Shown here: piece by piece, positions 36,104 through 47,599 of the stretch | Layout of the letters: the number at the start of each line of letters is the position of its first letter | Position numbering within the stretch: position 1 is the first letter of the stretch | Assembly (NCBI GenBank): GCA_000310025.1 | Contig: FN649740.1 | Span: 2,182,834-2,246,833 of the forward strand | DNA length: 64,000 bases | Origin: Ectocarpus siliculosus | Lineage: Eukaryota > Sar > Phaeophyceae > Ectocarpales > Ectocarpaceae | Reading direction: 5' to 3' | Made by a program: the position numbers and the translations under genes | The notes under the pieces: generated by a model | What the model was told of the DNA's origin: nothing | What the model saw: the letters and a program-made list of their open reading frames with translations, nothing else | Database searches by the model: none

Positions 36104-36264
36104 GTGAATTGAAGTCTCTCTTGCCCAAAGAAAACGAGCACAGTGTGCATAGCTTTCTCATGAAACTTCTTTGAAACTTCTTGTGAATTGAAGTCTCTCT
36201 TTCCCAAAGAAAACGAGCACAGTGTGCATAGCTTTCTCATGAAACTTCTTTGAAACTTCTTGTG
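36104..36264. repeat. 79-bp near-perfect tandem duplication
   Basis: GTGAATTGAAGTCTCTCTT starts at 36104 and again at 36183. The copies differ at very few positions (for example TTGCCC versus TTTCCC), so the duplication is recent. Another GTG follows at 36262. Confidence 0.95.
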
Positions 36265-37901
36265 CAGACAAGGATATAATATTGATATTTGGGATGTGCA
36301 CCACGCAGGAGGGAGCAACCGTTCAGGCGAGGCGCTCCTACGCGTGACGGACGGAAAGCCAAAAAAAAAAATGTCTTCCGCCGCTTCTCCTCAAAAGGAA
36401 AAAAGCGGGGGGGGCGGTCGCGTCCGGCCGCGTGGACGAAACTCGGCATCCTACATTAAAAACATTTTTCAATCGTTCTCTCGATCGTATGCATACGCAC
36501 CAGGAAGTGTTTCACCTGCCTGGCGCGCCCGTGTGTAATTAAATCAACCGCCAGTTTCAACATTATATATTAAACTGCGCTGGTGGGTGGGAAAGAAATG
36601 TAGAGTCACCAGCAAGCCCCGACACTCTTGCTTGTTGGAGACAGACCAGCAAGTGCTAACATGATGTCTCCTGTCGCATCTCAGCGGGGCCTCGCCTCTG
36701 CTGTCTGATTGGCCACAAAGAGGTCCAAGACTGTTGCTCTTTGTCGCCGCACAAAACTCAGATTTCAACGCGTTCATGCGTCTCTGCAGTCTTCTGCTGT
36801 GTTCGTTGCTTTCGCATCTTCCATTTATTATCGATCGTTCACCCCCCCCACGCTTGACCAAAAGGGGGGGGGAGAGAGAAGAGAGGATCATTATACCCTC
36901 AGGACCATTCCACAGCACCATCAGTGTAGAACAGTCACCACACCAACCCGACACACTATAGCAAGCCATGCCTGCCCCGACGCTACCAGGGGACTGGTTT
37001 TACCCTATGGATTCCCTTTCCTCCCCCCCCTCTGCCCGTTCCTTGGTCTCCATTCCATAGTTACCCAACGTACCACATCAATCTCGGGCAGGTCTCACTT
37101 CCTAAGACGCCCGAGCTTCGGCAACCGGAACGATATCAATTACCCCATTTTGTAACCTGTCCCGGCGAGTACAGCGCGTGTACGCCGACGCCGACAACGG
37201 CAATCCCGCCTCCTACATGAAAGTTCAAATGATTCACAGCGTGCACACATCGAATCTCATTCGAGAGTTAAAAGCTACCTTGCTTCCACCACGCACACAC
37301 AACATCGTCACGAGACAAATCTACACAAAAAGGGAAGCTTTTCAACAATCATAATGTGATTTTTGATCGTACAAGGGAAATACAAAGCTACCCTACCTTC
37401 GCGGACAAACACACGTCATGAACATAACCAACCCTACCAAGACCATATGAAGTGAGCGAGCGTACAACAAGTAAGTGTAAAAAAATAAAAAAAAAACATT
37501 TTTTACACACTTGACAAAAGCTATCACGAACAACAACACTTACAGCAGCAGAGCACATCTATTGCAAGGAAAAACATGAGAGTCATCCCCCGCCTCCATC
37601 TTCAATCGCGCCCGGCTTTTTGTCCCGGCCAACGAGACATTTTGCAAAGCCGAAAATGGCGGTGGAGTTCTGTCGCAACTATATTGCTAGGAATACCGCA
37701 CGACATGCAGGGTACACGACCTCTGTACACGAAACGTTTCATCTCATCAACACGAAGAAGCGATCCAACAACCAACGCCCCCACGCTGTCACGGATAACG
37801 ACGAAATCGAGAATAAAAAAAAAGTCGGCGGAACTGAGCACACACCAAACTCGCATGGCATAAACGATGTAGATCGATAAAGCGCCAGCGTCAAAGTAAA
37901 A

Positions 37902-38000
37902 TCCCACCACCCTATTACCGTCCCGCAAACTAGATACCAAACCGCACGCAAATTCCCACCACCCTATTACCGTCCCGCAAGCTAGATACCAAACCGTAAT
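37902..38000. repeat. 52-bp tandem duplication
   Basis: TCCCACCACCCTATTACCG occurs at 37902 and 37954, each followed by TCCCGCAARCTAGATACCAA. Non-coding. Confidence 0.9.
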
Positions 38001-38005
38001 ACTAA

Positions 38006-38275
38006 ACGACATATATATACGAGAACCTCAACCTTTCGTAAACCCTACCAACCAACTCGACCATTTCACAAGCATGTATTAGTTAAACGAAGCCGGAGGT
38101 TAAACCTGGGATTCTAGCTTCGAACTGTGCACAACTAACGACATATGAGGGTGAGAACCCTAACCTTCAGTGGACCCTACTAACTCGACCATTTTACATT
38201 TTACAAAAGCTATATGTGGTTAAACGAAGCCGCAGGTAAAAACGCGGCATCTAAGCTTCGAAGCAGGCACAACAA
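38006..38275. repeat. Diverged tandem duplication, about 135 bp unit
   Basis: Both halves run GACATAT...GAGAACC...CTCGACCATTT...GGTTAAAC or AGTTAAAC...GAAGCCG...AGCTTCGAA...GCACAAC. Copies lie at about 38006-38137 and 38139-38275 with several indels, so it is an older duplication. Confidence 0.75.
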
Positions 38276-38586
38276 GAACAAATAAGACCAAGCAAACGGA
38301 CACGCCAACCTCTCATGTACGTGCACACGCACATGTCTTCTCACACCGCCTCCCTGCATACCGCCCCACTCTCGGCATACGACGTGCGTTTACGTGAGTA
38401 CACAATCCCCATGCGCTGCAGGTACGACGGGGAGACTCAGCCGAAACAACTTTACGAAACGACGCCTCTAGATTTGGCCTGTCGCGCAATATTTCGCGAC
38501 AAAGACCTCTTTGCTTGCTTAGCTATTTCGCCTCTCTCTTGAAAGCGGATGGGGCACCCCCCGGATCACGCAGGGAGGACGACGGC

Positions 38587-41500
38587 TTAGGCCGTAGGGC
38601 GGCACTGCGAAGCGGTGGTACGGTCGGGAGGCAAAAAGAAAGGTACACGGGAGGGAAAGAGGGTGACTTCTGTCAGTGAGGCCTTGTGGGAGGAGGCAGG
38701 CATTCGCATGACAGGCGATCCCAGGCAAAAGACCCAACCGCTTGGCCAATGACCCGCAAGAGCGAGCACAGTAGGCAACATCATCTTCCTGCGCACGTTG
38801 GCCAATAACGTGAACGCACACCTCAAACAACAACACGACGTCACTCAACAGCAGCAGTCGCTTCGAATGGCAAGACACCCTACTGTACATCAGCAACCAC
38901 CGGCGCACACACAAAATTTCTGATTCATGACGAGAGGGCCCGTCCACTATAGCAGCCTCTTCGATTGACACCCTAGCCCTTTTTCACAAAAGCCACACCC
39001 AAAGAACATTTTCTGAATTGATGGATGACCAGGGTCCGGTCCGCTCAGCGCGCCGCGTACCTGTGAGTACCAGTCATTGTTGGCGACGCACTCGTAGCCC
39101 TCCATGCAGCAGGTCGAACCCTCCCAGTTGCCACCGCCGCATTGCCCCCATGCTTCGGCGCACCCGTCGGACACGGGCGTGGTCGGCTCGGGCTCGGGCT
39201 CGGAAAAAGGCGTTGCCGGCGTGGGCAAGTCCATGGACGGCATGATCCTGTAGAGGTCGAACGCGTTTTCACCGCCACAGGTCTCTCCCTGTGTTGTGGT
39301 AGAGGTACACGGGAGACGAGGGCAGCGGCGGGTGTGAGAAAGGGAGAGTTCACAACAAAGACCGGTCGGTGTATGCATGCGCGCAACAATGGAACGACAA
39401 GTGAGGGACGAGTTTTTCTTGTGTGATTTGGGATTTTGATCAATCGGTCCTTCAGCGGCAAAACACGGGTGTGTGTGATTGGGGCATGTCAGTTTCACAT
39501 GGGACAATTTTCTCTACGGTATATTTTGTCGTTGTTTGTCACCTCGTCTCCCCGGCAGGCCTTGTCGCACATCGCCGTTCCGTGGCGTTCGTAGTCCAAG
39601 TCCTCGTCGGCCGAGCAGAAGCACTCGAAGGCGTACTGGGTGGCCATGTACGCGGCGCCGATCTCGGAGCAGTATTCGTAGCAGAACTGAGAGTTTGAGG
39701 GAACAGCGAGGAAGGGCAAAGGCATCGAGCGAGCGAAAGCACTGCAAGTCAACACGACAAAATTCCATGAGCGGTCGCGTGTGTGGCAGTGCGGAGTGCA
39801 CACTGACAAAACATGCAACAGCGACGTCTTCGAAATGTTTTTGTCTGGCATGTCGTGTTCTTCTCACGCCTACACTTACCACAAAATGAAACACGATATT
39901 TTCTCCCATCCCACAGCTGATTCTGTAGAAGATATCTACTCTGTCGCAAGAGAAAACATAAAAAAATAGAAACATCTACAGAAAGATCTCATGCGCGCGC
40001 CGTTTCTTCGTAGACAAAAAAGTTCTCACATCCGCGGTCATCAGGTCCGAGTCCAGCTTGTCTCCCAAAATCCGGTCGTCCTGCCTGTCCGTGTAGCAGC
40101 CGACGTACTCGTACATCTCCATGCCACCGTCAGTGCTATCCTCGTCGTCCTCTTCGTCCACGGGGTCGGGCATCGGGGCGTCCGCCGGTGTTGAGCCATC
40201 TGGGAGGCAGCGAGGACGGAGGGTGGGTGGGTGATTAGATGAGAGGCAGCGGTAGCATTTAGCGGGAAGGAACGGCAACAGGAAGGGCGTGTAGGCCGCC
40301 ACGGTGACACGGGCCATTTTTTCTTCCAAGGGTGAGTAGCGCGAATGATGCTAGAAATAGTCACGGCGGTAGGTGGCGCTTCCCCTTAGAGACGGCGGAC
40401 GAGCATCAAGTCCCAGGTATTCATGACGAGAACACCATTCTTCTCTTCTGTTCTCACCGCATGTCTTTTGAGCAGCTGCATACACCCCGCCCAACGAAGT
40501 AAGTACACCGTTCTTCTCTTCCGTTCTCACCGCATGTCTTCTGAGCAGCCAGCTACACCCCGCTCAACGAAGTGAGAACACCGTTCTTCCTCTTATGTTC
40601 TCACCGGAGGTCATGCTGAAGTCGGAGCAGGCCCAGAACTCTTCCGGGTACTGTCCCCGCGTTCCGCACACGTAGCGGTCGAGCTCAATCCAGTCCCACT
40701 TGTTCGGGGCGCAGGAGCTAGGCCACGAGGTCGGGTTGAACTCCTCGTACCCGATGTGCTTGCACGTGTTGCCGGTGTCTATTGTTCATGGACGCAAGAG
40801 AACCGGGGCACCGGGGGGGGGGGGGGGGGGAGCGTCAGCTGCAGGTAGACGCGGATACATTTCATGCGTGAGTGTATATGCATGTGTGCTCTTCGATGGC
40901 AAGAGTTAATTCATTTTGCTCAAGAACGATATCGTTCTTCGGAAAGATTTTCGACAAATAGTTCCCGACGACGCCGCTATTTTTGGCACTGACGCTCTTT
41001 GTCGCTGCGGAGAAATCGAGCTTTGAAAATCAGTCGAGGGGGTGTGGTATCTTACGTCACCTACGATATTCACCTACGATATTCATCACTGCTGGTCGGA
41101 ACGCGAAGCAGGACGGCGCCCATATTTTTCAAGAAGAAACACTCTTGACTCACAGTACACCATCTGAAGGATGCAGTGCTCGCACTCGATGTCCGGGAGC
41201 ACGTAGCGCATCTTGATGTTGTAGCCCTCGATGCTGTTGCTGCTCTGCTCGGTCTCCTCCTCGCGGCACTCCGGGTCCACGTAGTAACGTCCCGGGTAAT
41301 TGGGGTCGATCGGGCTGGCGTCCCCGTCGTCGTCGGCGCGCGTGAGGGGGTGCATGTTGAAGCACTCCTGGGTGGGCACGCCGTCCGGGTCATCCATGTC
41401 GTCCGTGTTGCAAACGAAGAACTCGCAGTGCCCCTGCACGCGAACAAGACAAAAAATAAACCAAGGGGAGGGGTTTTGGGAGGTGGGTGGGTGAGTGGGT

Positions 41501-42921
41501 GGATTTGTTTGGTTGGGTGGGCAAAACTCGTACAATATCTTTGCTTCGCGGATTGGGGGAGGGAAAAGGGTGTTAATGTTGTGTGCAGCAGGAGCTGTGT
41601 AGTGCCCGCCGGGGGTTACAGAGTTCCAATGTTTGGATACGGATCCTTGGAACGTCCAACGTGTGGCTGGCAGTGGCACTGCAGCATAATTGCAGACCTC
41701 CAACACGCAAAATGCAGACCATAATATTTCAACGATCTTCCTGCTGCTGCTGCTGTCAAGCGTGGAGTGGGCACTCTTTACTCACCCAGTGGTAGGCGTT
41801 CATGACGATGTCCATCTCGAGCACTTGTCCGCTCGTGAAGGAATCGAGTGGATCCCAGTTGATGTTCGCGGTGCTGTAGACGTTGGTGCCTTCATCGGCG
41901 TTCTGCGAGAAAAAAACAAAAGATACCAGACGAGGCAGACGCAGAGGAAGAGTAAGTGTAAATGTCAGACATATCATGTTTGCACTTGTCGAATATTCTC
42001 GTGCCTCGCTGTGAAGCAATAGCAGTCGAAACATGACTTCACATGCCTCCTACAGCAATAGTGACGTTTTGGACCGCCGTTCTGGAAGGCGGACCCACGC
42101 AGAACCAACGACGCGGATGGTGTGTCATCTGCAATCCGAAAATAATATACATACGCCGATTGGATTGCGTGGTCCGAACAAGTAACGGTCAACGTTACAC
42201 GAGTACTGTACGTGTTCATCAGGTTGGGGATTTCCCAGCCTCATGGGAACGCAGCAGCAACATTCACTCTGTGTTCCTCGCACCATCACCACGACTTGTC
42301 GAACTAACTGTTGGCGCCTTTGGTTCGTTCGCCACGAGGGCGCCTCTTCCAAAAAGAGACCACACGTACAATTTGTTGTACTGTAGTCCACACGAAATTT
42401 TGCACCTAAAAAATCGCAGAAAAATCAAGCCTACCACATGCATCAACCAACGGTCTCTCTCTCTCCCTCTCTCCTCAAGCAAGGTGCCTCGCTGTCACAG
42501 CAGGAGACACCAAACAGCAGGTTCAGCCTGATGCACAGCAGCAGCAGCTGCAGTGTCTCTTGTCTCCCCCATCACAAAACAGTCGACACCGACGTACGCA
42601 CCTGTTCCGGGTCGCCACACACGCCGTGCCTCTTCGCTATCTCGTTCGTCTCGAGGTAGTTCCCGTTGTCCGCGAACTCGCCGAAGTAGAGGGGGAACTC
42701 CTCCCCGCCGCCGTACGCGTCCAGGGTGGCGCTGTCCACGTTGTCGTAGGCTCTCTGCTTCACGTACTTGGGCCCGCGAGCGTTGTAGCAGTGGGGGCAG
42801 AACTCGACTTCCGGATCGTCCCTGTTGCGTCAAAAGAAGGTTCGCGGAAGCAAGGGTCAGGTGTGGCGACCGAGATAAAAAGGGTTGTTAGATCCTCTGC
42901 TCCAAAGTTGCAACTCAGCGG

Positions 42922-42962
<41 letters not shown>

Positions 42963-43358
42963 GTTCACAGTACTCTCAAAACCCGGGCTTTGGGGGCCTC
43001 TCACATGATATGCGTCCAGGTGGGCTAGCGAACGAGAGAGGAGAGCGAGCGAGCGAGCGAGAAAGTGAGAGAGACAGAACAGCTGGGGCCGGACATACAT
43101 CCACAGCAGCAGCAGTAATGATACTGCTGTACTACTGCTGCCACTGCCTTCTACATGTACCAGTGTACACTAGCCCACATAACCGTTGGCCCCAGAGAAC
43201 ACGCTCTCGTTGTCAAGTCAGCGGGTATGCTCTCACCATGCTTTGAAGTCAATTCCACGCGATAGCTGCCTGGACATCGGATACTTCTGCATGATGTGGG
43301 CAAAGGACACTTGCGCGAATCCGGCCGCGAGGGCAGCGATGGCACCAAGACGAGTCAT
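38587..43358 (-). CDS. Secreted LPMO (AA15/AA10-like) with WSC and CBM1 domains
   Basis: Predicted copper-dependent oxidative cleavage of a wall polysaccharide such as chitin or cellulose. Exons: 43358-43237, 42821-42602, 41902-41786, 41433-41154, 40778-40605, 40199-40030, 39686-39543, 39288-39061, 38604-38587; all phases agree; 490 residues. A 20-residue signal peptide ends ...SFA, leaving His21 as mature residue 1 (HIMQKYPMSR), the hallmark of LPMOs. NAYHWGHCEFFVC gives the second brace histidine (about 152). CEHCILQMVYYTGN and EEFWACSDF match the LPMO C-terminal core. After an acidic linker (to about 325) comes a WSC domain (YVGCYTDR; QYAFECFCS; ETCGGENAFDLY; about 330-425), then a Pro/Glu linker and a CBM1 (WGQCGGGNWEGSTCC...NDWYSQC, about 455-487). 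The final Cys lies on the 18-nt last exon. Subfamily is my inference. Confidence 0.88.
40429..40605. repeat. 72-bp tandem repeats overlapping a splice donor
   Basis: Copies at 40429-40500 and 40501-40573 and a partial at 40574-40605, each carrying GTTCTCACC, which is GGTGAGAAC on the coding strand. The third (partial) copy includes the actual donor of LPMO exon 5; the other two place identical GTGAGAAC donors inside the intron. Confidence 0.85.
40915..41075 (-). mobile_element. Inverted-repeat element M2, partial copy in LPMO intron 4
   Basis: GAGAAATCGAGCTTTGAAAATC followed by GGGGGTGTGGTATCTTACGTC matches one arm and part of the interior of the element at 45187-45406. The second arm is absent or unrecognisable. 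A perfect 18-bp palindrome, AAGAACGATATCGTTCTT, lies at 40922-40939. Confidence 0.6.
42924..42961. repeat. (GCA)n trinucleotide run
   Basis: About 12 consecutive CAG/GCA units in LPMO intron 1. Not coding in the model. Confidence 0.9.
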
Positions 43359-44642
43359 GGTATAACAAAGAGCGGGACAAGGTGTGTGTGTGGTGTGCGT
43401 GGCCTGGGGTGTAGAAGAGTGTGTGGCGAGAGTGGGGATGTGAGATAGACTGCGCGGGGCAGGATGCGACAGCAAGCGAACTGCTGCTGTTGTATGGATC
43501 CGTTTGTATAGTCGTTGACTTTTTCATCCGTTACGTTGCCACGCGATCAACCACCACCACCAGCATTCTGCCACAACGATGAATTTTTGAATTTTTCGAA
43601 ATATTTGTGTTCGGAGTTGGTAGATTCCAACGGAGATCCCAACGGAGATCTTTCCAACGGCACCAGAACTGCCGCGAATTTATTCCGCTTGCTGTCTCCT
43701 GCTACGCTGCTGTGCAACTGCTGTGACATGTCTTCACCCATATACAGCAGTTAGTTATTATTGCATCGATGCATCCATAAAAAAAAAAGAAAAATGCCGT
43801 TCTGTTCTCCGAGCCTTGGTCATTTTGTATAATATAACCCGTAACCCGTACGTACCTGGTCCAACTGACTGACGCGGAATCCTCCCGCGGCCACAACAAG
43901 CCAAATACGCCGAAAAGGGGCTATCTATCTACATGCCGTACATCTTTCTAGAAATAATATGTCGGAAATAAATATTGACTTGGATACATAGAATAACAAA
44001 CAATTTGGAGTGTAAAAATCGTAATTAGTGTTCGCCCTACAAAAGGCGCACAAAACTCCTTTGTCAACAGCAAAAAAACAACGAATAGCCTTATATATGG
44101 GGGTGTTTGATTTAATTAATTGTTTTTGGGTTTGGGGAGTACATATGACCAACAACAACAACAACAGCAGCAGCAGCAGTGTAGCTGGCTCCACAGCAAA
44201 AATGAAGTACGTACGTAACTGCTTGGTTGCGGCAACAACAACAGTAATATTTTGTCTGCAGGCAACGTAAATAAATGCGGACAATAATCAATATGAATTA
44301 GTCCCTGAATGCAAGGCGGTAAATAAATGTGAGCATCGTTGGCACCTGCCCCACATATATACTCGGCAGCCGGAATCAGGGCAGACGATCATCATGTCAG
44401 CATTCATTCATTCGCGTATGTATGTATCTATCTATGTATGTCTTCATTTAGTCGACGAATGACTGACTGTTGATTGTGTGAAGAAGTAACTACTACTGTG
44501 TACACATAGAAGAAGCCTCCCTTGGCCTCGGAGGACTCACGTGCATGTATAGTATGCATACAATAGATAAATAATATTCATCTCGCACCTCCTCCTTGCG
44601 TAGAGAGAGAGAGAAAAGGTGCCCGCAGTTTTCTGATAATGC

Positions 44643-44988
44643 GAAGGTGTACCGATTCTGGTAAAAGTCAATCGACGGATACCCTGCGAATCGGGTCCTC
44701 CTTAACACTCTCCACCCACAGAATTTACCCTCAACTGGGAACCTCTTGTGGCCAGGACGGGAAATTCGGTGGAAGTGTCACAAGGTTCTTTATAGGATCG
44801 ATTCCAAGAGGTGTTCTCAGGACTGACACACATGGTGTCCGTGGGAAAATGTCCAAGTCAGGAGAAAAAACGTGCACCCAAGGAGATTCGAACCAGTATC
44901 CAGCTGACGCCATATTATGCGAAGAAGGTGTACCGATTCTGGTAAAAGTCAATCGACGGATACCCTGCGAATCGGGTCCTCCGTAACA
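44643..44988. repeat. Pair of 65-bp direct repeats around about 215 bp
   Basis: GAAGGTGTACCGATTCTGGT...CGGGTCCTC recurs at 44643 and 44924 with only one or two differences. The spacer contains, on the minus strand, a B-box-like GGTTCGAATCTCC followed by a T run. It may be a small terminal-direct-repeat element or a partial SINE dimer; no coding sequence. Confidence 0.55.
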
Positions 44989-45124
44989 ATAATATATATA
45001 TATGCTCAACCGAGACCGTTCAATCTTCTCTTCTTGTCTTGTTAATAATATTATTATACCGTTGGTGGTGTGCAACACGGGCAAGTAAGTGTAGTCCCCG
45101 GGGATTTTCTTGGGTCACTTGCAC

Positions 45125-45620
45125 GACCTCGCATAAGGCGAAGAGGGAGCGGAGGACTCCAGAATATCTGTCGTTGATTTCTATTGACGAAGTAGTGACA
45201 CAAGATAACACACCCCCTGGACCGATTTTCAAAGCTCGATTACTCCACGACGAAGAGGATGCATAAATGAAACAATACGTTTTCGAACAGCTCTCGACGA
45301 GACGGTTCCAACGCCGCCGTTTTCGGCGCTGTGACTCTTCCTGCTGTTGAGAAATCGAGCTTTGAAAATCGGCCAAGGGGGTGTGTTATCTTGTGTCATA
45401 TACGGTACTTGCGGACCCCTCGGGGCCAGTTTATTTTGAGCGTAACTTTTTTTTTTTTTTTCTTAATATGACACCACGAATTTATTTTTTTTAGGGTAAG
45501 TTAGCCTGTGACCAAGGGGGGAATCGACCGCGTCAAGTGTTGGATCAGTACGGACATATGAAGGTAGAGAGAGATCGGAACGGTTTTTAATGTGAAGACA
45601 ACAACAACAACAACAACAAC
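45125..45620 (+). mobile_element. Retroposon R1 copy interrupted by element M2
   Basis: Plus strand runs CGCATAAGGCGAAGAGGGAG...GATTTCTATTG | 220 bp insert | ACTTGCGGACCCCTCGGGGCC...GATCGGAACGGTTTTTAATG then TGAAGA(CAA)n. The two R1 halves join exactly as in the uninterrupted copy at 15578-15830. A T-rich stretch of about 40 bp (45448-45495) also interrupts the R1 match. Confidence 0.7.
45187..45406. mobile_element. Small inverted-repeat (MITE-like) element M2
   Basis: The 220-bp insert has inverted termini: left ACGAAGTAGTGACACAAGAT, right (reverse complement) ACCGTATATGACACAAGAT, continuing as AACACACCCCC and CGATTTTCAAAGCTCGAT on both sides (arms about 50 bp). It has no coding capacity. 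The R1 copy at 15.7 kb shows the site without it. A target duplication longer than 2 bp was not seen. Confidence 0.7.
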
Positions 45621-45977
45621 AACGTTACGACCTTCGACAAGACGACGGGTGGGTGTGGATACGTAGAACCAGACATGCATCATCCGCACGCATCAGCCCA
45701 CCCGTACCATCTATACTATACATCCGCCAGGTACAGTACTAGATAGGGGGGAGTAATGAGCCGCGGGGGTGACGACTCGATACCTTGCAGTAGTCTTCTA
45801 TCTGCGATGCTGTGCAAGGTGCGAGACACTCACTCTGCGTTCCAGGCAGCAACAACGCAGCAACCCAGTTCAGGAAGGTACTTCCTTTGCGGAATAGTCT
45901 AATATTCGAACGAATCTTCCAGGACTTGTATCCGCTCCCCCCCCGCTGGAAGTTTGTTGAAAATATTGTATGGAACA

Positions 45978-46018
45978 TGTTGTTGTTGTTGTTGTTGTTG
46001 TTGTCTTCACATTAAACT
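45978..46018 (-). repeat. Retroposon R1, end-only copy
   Basis: (GTT)n followed by GTCTTCACATTAAA, then the sequence diverges. Only the tail end of R1 is present. Confidence 0.55.
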
Positions 46019-47178
46019 CGTGTCAGTTGCTAATAATCCCAAAATCTAGCAAAGACGTGGTCGTCCGTGGTCACAAATGCTAGAGCCATGAGCCATCAGA
46101 AGATCCAAAAAACACGCAAACTACAAGAAAAGGGTACACAAGCCCGTAGAGGAACACCTACATCCCTGCCGCACGTTTGCGTGCCCAAAAACTGAACTTC
46201 CACACACTACATTCGACTACAACAGCATCACCCCCCCCGTCCTACACTTTACCAAAATGAATGTCGACTACAGCGTACAGCTGTCTGGAGCTGTCTGGAG
46301 TGCTGCCTGTACAATAACACCATGGTAGGCATGGTACAAGTTCGTGGCGCGCAACTGCTGTCTGAAGTGCTGTCAGAATGCGTCCGTCCGTGGACAACAT
46401 ACAGTGAAAAAGAACAACCAACCAAAGCCATCATTGCAACTGACAATAACCGAATCTACCCCTGATCATCTGTGTTGGACACAGCAGTGAAAATATTCGA
46501 CACTGATCAGGAATAGTTCCACATTGAAGGGTGGGGTCTTCCACGATGCAGGTACACAATAAAGGCACCCGGGCTATCCGCGCCATCTCTGCCACGTCTC
46601 TCTACGAAACCAGTGACGTCATCACATACACACCAACCAATGTTCAGGAAATAACGGAAAATCTTATGCTCGAAGGTGACTTATAGAAAATAAATGTAGC
46701 AAGAGAGGTGAGACACGAGCCTCGACCCGAGATTTGACGTTTCTTACTGGGTACAAGAGCGGGAAAACGAACGGACGGACGTCGTCCTGCATCCATCCAT
46801 CCATCCAGCACACAGCAAGAAGAAATACTTCCAAACGTAGTGTTGCAGATCTCCGAGCCTCTCGTCGTCAAGCCGTATTCATCCGTGCATGCACGCAAGA
46901 CCACACCTTCTATGGCCGGCCGTGTTGCGTACCATACAAACTCTCCAAATCCGAAAATCCGAAAACGGTGACCACACAAAAGAGATGTAAAATTCTCAAC
47001 ATGTTGCGCGTGGACACAATAATACAAGTCATACAAATACATATTATACATATGCAAGAAAGACACGAATAGGGGAGACGAGACAATGACAGTAAGTAGT
47101 AGTAGTAGAGCAACGCCATCACCAGAACTCCAAGAAGAGAGAGAGAGAGTCGTCTCTATGGCCAGGAAACCACATACG

Positions 47179-47403
47179 GTCGCCCCGGTGGTCTAGTGGG
47201 TACCCTCGCAGCCCATTAACCCTTTATGGGTTCGTTCTTTTTCTCACTAAATAAATCCTGGTCTAAAATAAGTTGGAAGCGACGCGCTGCAAAGCTCGTT
47301 GTTATGTCAGTAAAGTAGATCGACTTCATATGTCGCGAGGGAAGGGATTGCTGTACCCTTCTCACGATACAAACATCTCAGGCAGGAACCGCAGGAGGGG
47401 GTC
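47179..47403 (+). repeat. tRNA-derived SINE S1, copy 2
   Basis: CGCCCCGGTGGTCTAGTGGG head with a following GGGTTCG B-box-like word, and a body ending GAGGGAAGGG...ACCCTTCTCACGATA...GGAACCGCAGGAGG. Matches copy 1 at 21219-21463 over both head and body. Confidence 0.65.
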
Positions 47404-47599
47404 CAACCCCCCCCTCCTTCGTGACCCCGGTTGGGTCGTCTAGCTAGTAGAAGTGGAGGATGGGGGCGGGCCAGAGGGCAGACGACAGAGTCCAATGATG
47501 GGAGAAAAAAAAAAACATCCTCACGACACAAGAAAAAGAAAGAAAGAAAGAAAACGAAATGCGCCGGGACGCTCTCTCTCAAAGCAAAAAAAAATAACG

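Larger units (their letters stand above)
35223..38586. other. Gene-free interval with assembly gap and short tandem repeats
   Basis: Between the stop codons of the convergent thioesterase and LPMO genes. Contains the N gap, a 79-bp tandem duplication, a 52-bp tandem duplication and a diverged duplication of about 135 bp. No exon with recognisable protein similarity was found. Confidence 0.6.

Noticed and set aside
39010-39060. 50-nt LPMO intron leading to a Cys-rich ending (MFFGCGFCEKGLGCQS)
   Set aside because: The intron is far shorter than others here and the product would lack the canonical QC end of CBM1; the 38604 acceptor restores it.
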